In this document: in pieces, positions 47,400-50,861 of the stretch
Numbering within the stretch: position 1 is the stretch's first letter
Layout: every line of letters starts with the position of its first letter
NCBI GenBank assembly: GCA_016191235.1
Contig: JACPOZ010000047.1
Coordinates: forward strand, 1 to 50,861
Origin: Gammaproteobacteria bacterium
Lineage (GTDB): Bacteria; Pseudomonadota; Gammaproteobacteria; Ga0077554; Ga007554
DNA: 50,861 bases
Direction: 5' to 3'
The notes under the pieces: model-generated
Seen by the model: the letters and a program-made list of their open reading frames with translations, nothing else
The model's database searches: none
Told to the model about the DNA's origin: nothing
Translations under genes and position numbers: made by a program

Positions 47400-48374
47400 T
47401 CACAACAAATCCAGCGGACTGTTTACACCCTTACCACCCTTGTTCAGCACATGCGTATAAATCATCGTAGTGCTCACGTCATTATGGCCGAGCAGCTCCT
47501 GAACAGTGCGGATATCATAGCCAGACTGCAACAAATGGGTGGCAAACGAATGACGCAGTGTGTGCGGCGTGGCCGGCTTGACGATCCCGGCAGCATGCAC
47601 CGCCCGCTTTACTGCCCTCTGCAAGCCCTTCTCGTCCGCGTGATGGCGGCGCGTAATACCGGAACGTGGATCAACGGAAAGCTGGCTTGAAGGAAAGACA
47701 TACTGCCAGCCCCACACCCGCCCGCCATTGGGGTATTTGCGACCAAGCGCGTTGGGCAGATACACCTCGCCATAACCCGCCGCCAGATCCTCCACGTGCA
47801 GCCTCTTGACTCGTGCGATATGCGCGCGCAACGGCTCGATCAACTTGGCAGGGAGCATCGTCATACGATCCTTTTGACCCTTGCCATCGCGAACAATCAA
47901 CTCGCCCCGCTCAAACTCGATATCCTTTACCCGCAGCCGCACACACTCCATCAGCCGCAGCCCCGCCCCATACAACAGGCTCGCCATCAACCATTGCGTC
48001 CCTTCCAGCCGGTCCAAAAGCATCCTCACCTCAGCATGGGTCAACACCACCGGCAAGCGCTGCGGCACCCTCGCCTTCGTCACGTTATCCAGCCAGGGCA
48101 GGTCGATCTCCAGCACCTCGCGGTACAAAAACAGCAACGCGCTTTTCGCCTGATTTTGCGTCGAAGCCGCAACATTGCCCTCCACAGCCAAGTGCGACAA
48201 AAAAGCCTCCACCTCCTGCGCCCCCATCTTCTTCGGGTGTTTCTTCCCATGAAACAAAATGTAACGCTTAGCCCAATCGAGGTAAGCACGCTCGGTGCGG
48301 ATACTGTAGTGTTTTACCCGGAGTTTCGCCTGGACTTGCTCTAATAGTTTGGGTGGATTTTGAGTGTGTGGCAT
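47400..48374 (-). CDS. intI: Integron integrase
   Basis: 324 residues. Tyrosine recombinase with R...HxxR...H...[52 protein letters not shown]. The insert unique to IntI is present: [20 protein letters not shown] with the preceding [14 protein letters not shown]. Inserts and excises cassettes at attI and attC. It reads away from the cassette array, the standard layout. No clear LexA box was found upstream. Confidence 0.95.
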   Translation of the reverse strand: MPHTQNPPKLLEQVQAKLRVKHYSIRTERAYLDWAKRYILFHGKKHPKKMGAQEVEAFLSHLAVEGNVAASTQNQAKSALLFLYREVLEIDLPWLDNVTKARVPQRLPVVLTHAEVRMLLDRLEGTQWLMASLLYGAGLRLMECVRLRVKDIEFERGELIVRDGKGQKDRMTMLPAKLIEPLRAHIARVKRLHVEDLAAGYGEVYLPNALGRKYPNGGRVWGWQYVFPSSQLSVDPRSGITRRHHADEKGLQRAVKRAVHAAGIVKPATPHTLRHSFATHLLQSGYDIRTVQELLGHNDVSTTMIYTHVLNKGGKGVNSPLDLL

Positions 48375-48459
48375 GGATAAAATCGAAGGTGTGCTAAAAA
48401 ATGGGAAATGTCGCTAATAAAACGTAATTGGCATTGATTCTAAATAAAAAGTATAGTTA

Positions 48460-48526
48460 AATCCAGCTTTAGACACCTGTCCGATATAATTTTAGGTATT
48501 TTATTGGTGTCCACTTTTAGTTAGGC
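48460..48526 (+). other. attI site (right part) and first cassette junction
   Basis: The core GTTAGGC at 48520-48526 fits GTTRRRY and marks where the first cassette begins (cut after G48520). Left limit is approximate. The gap 48375-48526 between intI and the first cassette is AT-rich and should hold the intI and cassette promoters; none is convincing by eye. Confidence 0.7.
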
Positions 48527-49370
48527 AACCCGAAAAAAGCATTCGTTTCTTGATGCAGTGGAAAAGGATAGCGCGCCGCATCACGTGCTCATTCCATTGT
48601 TGGATAAAGAGTACGGACAGAGACACGTTCAGCGTTATAAATCAATTGTGCCTTAACAAGTGTAAAGAGAAAAAACATGATAAAAGGAAGTTGTTTGTGT
48701 GGCGCTATCGAATATGAGGTAGAGCTTATTCTAGAAAAGATATTCAACTGCCATTGCTCCCAATGCCGAAAATCACATGGAGCGGCTTTTGCCACACAAG
48801 CTTTTGCAAAAGGCGACACTCTTAAATTTTTGAAGGGTGAAGAGTCATTAAAGGAATATACTGGCCACGGTGGCGTCAGGGCTTTTTGCTCAAATTGTGG
48901 TTCAAGACTTATGAATTATGCGCCTGATAAAGATCTATATTTAAGCGTTGCATTGTCTTGCGTTGATAGTCCGCATACTGGCACACCAGTGGCACATGCT
49001 AACGTAGATTCAAAGGCACCGTGGTATAGCCCATCTGAAAATATTCCGTCATATCCAGGCATGCCAGATGGAGCGTTAGATTGATTCATAATCCGGCGTT
49101 CAAGCTGTCGCACTGTTCGTTTGCGCCACGCCTGCGGCGCGACGCAAGCCGGGGGGGTTCCCAGGCGTTACGGGTAACACCATTACAGGTAACATCGGCA
49201 TGTGTGTTGGCACCCAATAGTTGAGAAAAAAAGAAACACGCTAAGAAGAAAAAAAGCCTAACATTGCATTCAAGGGGACACGCCTTGGCGAGGCATTTTT
49301 ATGTTCGCGGGTTGCATCAACGTTGGGGCGTTGTTCTGGCTTCATGGTTGGCGTGCCCCTTAATTTAACG
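48521..49370 (+). mobile_element. Integron cassette 1
   Basis: Runs from TTAGGC at 48521 to the G of the next core at 49370. Its own attC begins GCCTAAC (49256), the exact complement of its GTTAGGC core, as expected for one cassette. Before the GFA gene is a degenerate coding-like stretch (48533-48652) ending in a stop, related to cassette 5. After the gene, 49085-49255 has hairpins (GCGCCACGCCTGCGGCGC) but no gene. Confidence 0.8.
48677..49084 (+). CDS. GFA/CENP-V-like zinc protein (cassette gene)
   Basis: 135 residues. Zinc ligands in the GFA pattern: KGSCLCGAIEYEVE, FNCHCSQCRKSHGAAFAT, VRAFCSNCGSRLMN. The family includes glutathione-dependent formaldehyde-activating enzyme and others; the substrate is unknown. 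A late PSYPGMPDGALD is typical of short bacterial members. Carried on cassette 1 in the forward orientation. Confidence 0.88.
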   Translation: MIKGSCLCGAIEYEVELILEKIFNCHCSQCRKSHGAAFATQAFAKGDTLKFLKGEESLKEYTGHGGVRAFCSNCGSRLMNYAPDKDLYLSVALSCVDSPHTGTPVAHANVDSKAPWYSPSENIPSYPGMPDGALD

Positions 49371-49660
49371 TTGGCCGTCACTAGCGCCACGCGAATACAT
49401 GCCGCCTTCCCTTTGCTTTCGTCGCCGTAGCACTTGCGCCAGGTATCCGTACAGGTCGGCGCATGGCTTGCCTCGAAGCCAACAACCACTCCGCGCAAAC
49501 GGCGCTTCTTTCCGTAGCCGTGGCTCAACACCACTTCCCGGCCAATGGCGCAGGTTCGTTCATTCCAGCGGGGACCGTAAAGCCGGTATTCGGTGTCCTT
49601 CGTTCCGTTCTCGAACGCCTCGTAAAACTCAGTTTTTAGTGGTATGAAAAGTGGTTTCAT
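49241..49660 (-). CDS. ASCH-like cassette protein encoded antisense
   Basis: 139 residues as read in place. The N-terminus MKPLFIPLKTEFYEAFENGT and EYRLYGPRWNERTCAIG look ASCH-like (RNA-binding PUA-type fold), with SHGYGKKRRLRGVVVGFEA. Its gene lies reversed in cassette 2, and the last ~38 codons are read from the attC of cassette 1. In a free circle the tail would instead come from its own attC (ELTGREAVRL...). Only residues 1 to ~97 are therefore cassette-borne. Confidence 0.65.
   Translation of the reverse strand: MKPLFIPLKTEFYEAFENGTKDTEYRLYGPRWNERTCAIGREVVLSHGYGKKRRLRGVVVGFEASHAPTCTDTWRKCYGDESKGKAACIRVALVTANVKLRGTPTMKPEQRPNVDATREHKNASPRRVPLNAMLGFFSS
49256..49376 (+). other. attC site of cassette 1
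   Basis: 121 bases, R' GCCTAAC (49256-49262) to core GTTGGCC (49370-49376). Inner arms GGGGACACGCC and GGCGTGCCCC pair with one unpaired base, as attC hairpins do. Very similar to the attC at 50419-50538. Confidence 0.85.
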
Positions 49661-49723
49661 TTGTTCTCCGTGTCGGCCAACCCGGCGTCCAACCGGACCG
49701 CTTCGCGGCCGGTTAACTCCACG
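49371..49723 (-). mobile_element. Integron cassette 2
   Basis: 353 bases from TTGGCC to the core at 49723. Its attC begins GGCCAAC, the complement of its own start. Holds the antisense ASCH-like gene only. Confidence 0.8.
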
Positions 49724-49729
49724 TTAGGC
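49675..49729 (+). other. attC site of cassette 2 (short type)
   Basis: 55 bases: GGCCAAC (49675-49681), hairpin around CCGCTTCGCGG, and core GTTAGGC (49723-49729). Resembles the classical 59-base elements, unlike its two 120-base neighbours. Confidence 0.85.
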
Positions 49730-49948
49730 CGCAGATTGTGCGTTGATTCAGGCGAGGATAAGGGAGCATAACAAAGAGCGCTCTTCGTTGCCCGGCATGA
49801 TGAAGGGGTGCCCCGCGAAATTGCACGCTCAGGGCTATCCATGAACGGAGTTGGTTCCATCAGCGAGGCTTTGTTCGCATTGTCGGGTGACATTTTCACC
49901 ACATCGGACTCGCGGGCTTACTGGCCGGCGCGCCCCTTAGCTTAAACG
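49724..49948 (+). mobile_element. Integron cassette 3, no gene seen
   Basis: 225 bases, of which the last ~180 look like an attC (GCATAAC at 49766 to core GTTATGC at 49948-49954). No start-led reading frame fits inside on either strand. Confidence 0.65.
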
Positions 49949-49954
49949 TTATGC
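49766..49954 (+). other. attC site of cassette 3 (long type)
   Basis: GCATAAC to GTTATGC with GGGGTGCCCC near the left and GCGCGCCCC near the right; about 189 bases. Arms pair less well than in the other sites. Confidence 0.55.
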
Positions 49955-49962
49955 GCTAAAAA

Positions 49963-50424
49963 ATGAACGACATTGCTGAAGTGTTGGCCGAAGCAAAAGC
50001 CTTGGCGAGGAAATATCGAAAGCTTACTGGTAAGCCTCTTGGTATTACTGGTGAAGTGGCAGAATTTTCAGCTGCGCAAATTCTTGGCTTAGAACTGGCA
50101 ACAGCACGGCAATCTGGTTATGACGCCATTCGACACGAAAACGGAAAAATAACAAAAATTCAAATTAAAGGACGGTGTATTCCATCGAATGCTGGGCCGG
50201 GGCAGCGTCTCGGTGGCATACAACTTGATAAAGAGTGGGACACAGTGCTCTTGGTGTTAATGGACGAAGATCTTGAAGTCTTGAGTATGTATGAGGCTGC
50301 AAGGCCAGAAGTTGAAAGTGCCTTGCTAACTCCAGGTTCAAAGGCCCGGAATGAGCGGGGTGCATTGGCAGTAAGTAAATTCAAGGTTATTGGTCATGAA
50401 GTCTGGAAACGAAAACACGCATAA
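49963..50424 (+). CDS. DUF6998-like protein, possible PD-(D/E)XK fold (cassette 4 gene)
   Basis: 153 residues. Helical start (AEVLAEAKALARKYRKLTGK), GITGEVAEFSAAQILGLELA, then SGYDAIRHENGKITKIQIKG: a D followed by Q-x-K after a strand resembles the nuclease-type core. The middle reads DKEWDTVLLVLMDEDLEVLS. The stop is inside the attC start, usual for cassette genes. I assign the family name with moderate confidence; function unknown. No ribosome site is visible. Confidence 0.65.
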   Translation: MNDIAEVLAEAKALARKYRKLTGKPLGITGEVAEFSAAQILGLELATARQSGYDAIRHENGKITKIQIKGRCIPSNAGPGQRLGGIQLDKEWDTVLLVLMDEDLEVLSMYEAARPEVESALLTPGSKARNERGALAVSKFKVIGHEVWKRKHA

Positions 50425-50538
50425 CATTGCATTCAAGGGGACACGCCTTGGCGAGGCACAACAGGTTCACGGGTTTCATCATCGTAGGGGCGTTGTTCCG
50501 GCTTCATCGTTGGCGTGCCCCTTAATTTAACGTTAGGC
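50419..50538 (+). other. attC site of cassette 4
   Basis: 120 bases, GCATAAC (50419-50425) to core GTTAGGC (50532-50538), with GGGGACACGCC and GGCGTGCCCC arms almost identical to the attC of cassette 1. Cassette 4 starts TTATGC at 49949, matching its R'. Confidence 0.85.
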
Positions 50539-50861
50539 AACCTGAAAAGCTCATTCGTTTTTCGGTACGTGGGTAACATCCAGAAAGCGGGCACAAGAAT
50601 GCCTGAAAGTGTTTACTTCGTTGCCCACTGAGCTTGATTCTCTCCCAGTCATGGGCTACGGCCAGAAGGCAATCTCAGCGGTTGCGGACAGTCTTCACTC
50701 TGTCCTATGATGTGCCAGCGCCGGGTAACTTTTTACCTTCTATGCTTTAGCACGTTTCTTGTGTGGGTGGCATCAAGCGCAAGGCGAAAGAACGGTGCTC
50801 TTCGCATCACGCGCTCATTCCATTGCTAGCCAATGAGCGCGGGCAGCGGCGCAGCAGTCAC
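50533..50861 (+). mobile_element. Integron cassette 5 (cut by window end)
   Basis: Begins TTAGGCAACC like cassette 1. No convincing gene in the 329 visible bases. GCATCACGCGCTCATTCCAT (50804-50823) repeats a string at 48578 in cassette 1, and a dyad GCGCTCATT/AATGAGCGC follows. The array continues beyond the window. Confidence 0.65.

Noticed and set aside
48375-48520. LexA site before intI
   Set aside because: One CTGT half is present (near 48477) but no ACAG partner at the right spacing.
49657-49902. 81-codon minus-strand frame
   Set aside because: It consists of reading through two attC sites; low-complexity product and no start signal.

Overview
The window looks like a chromosomal segment of a gammaproteobacterium. 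The evidence is its conserved neighbourhoods: tolC/rhodanese/pcm beside a TPP-riboswitch-controlled thiC, DUF2782/LOG/polA, ubiC-ubiA beside recG, slt/slyD, and a gspCDEFG type II secretion block. GC is moderate to high and coding is dense. Several non-housekeeping islands and short palindromic repeats interrupt it. The genus cannot be named from sequence alone.

Left edge (1-5240): an unusual peptide-modification locus. A partial GNAT acetyltransferase is followed by a stand-alone LanM-type lanthipeptide dehydratase with no cyclase domain. In it I can align the kinase and elimination residues of CylM with nearly exact spacing. Next, overlapping by a few bases, comes a HlyC/RTX-type lysine acyltransferase with its His and Asp, then a second GNAT carrying an unassigned C-terminal domain. 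A convergent peptidase-less ABC exporter with a 27-bp operator-like dyad upstream closes the locus. No RTX toxin and no precursor peptide are visible; the locus runs off the left edge. My best reading is a pathway for a dehydrated and acylated (possibly lipidated) ribosomal peptide. This is the strongest candidate here for an undescribed system.

Backbone I (5258-11462): tolC, rhodanese, pcm, TPP riboswitch-thiC, a YkgJ-type protein and a cysteine synthase. A FitAB-type toxin-antitoxin pair follows. Then comes an eight-gene minus-strand operon (20678 to 12422): a secreted coiled-coil protein, two TPR proteins, a small exported protein, an ExbB/TolQ, two ExbD/TolR and an AgmX/TonB-like protein. 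It resembles a proton-motive-force trans-envelope machine. One ExbD has Asn in place of the usual membrane Asp.

Backbone II (20920-34962): PfkB kinase, citrate synthase, gspG-F-E-D-C, a DUF1624 membrane protein, DUF2782, LOG protein and polA. Between polA and its old downstream flank sits a SmaI-like type II restriction-modification system (N4-cytosine methylase, nuclease and controller protein with tandem operators in its promoter). A 215-bp duplicate of the polA 3' end flanks it, the hallmark of insertion with long target duplication.

Backbone III (37467-46301): DUF3135, slyD, slt, HIT, kdsD, ubiA, ubiC, an orphan HicB-like protein and recG.

Right edge (46547-50861): a MITE-like repeat, a ParE/RelE-type toxin-antitoxin pair, and a chromosomal integron. 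It has intI, an attI core at 48520, and at least five cassettes separated by attC sites. The cassettes include a GFA-family protein, an antisense ASCH-like gene whose 3' end runs into the neighbouring attC, a gene-less cassette, a possible PD-(D/E)XK-like protein, and a truncated fifth cassette.
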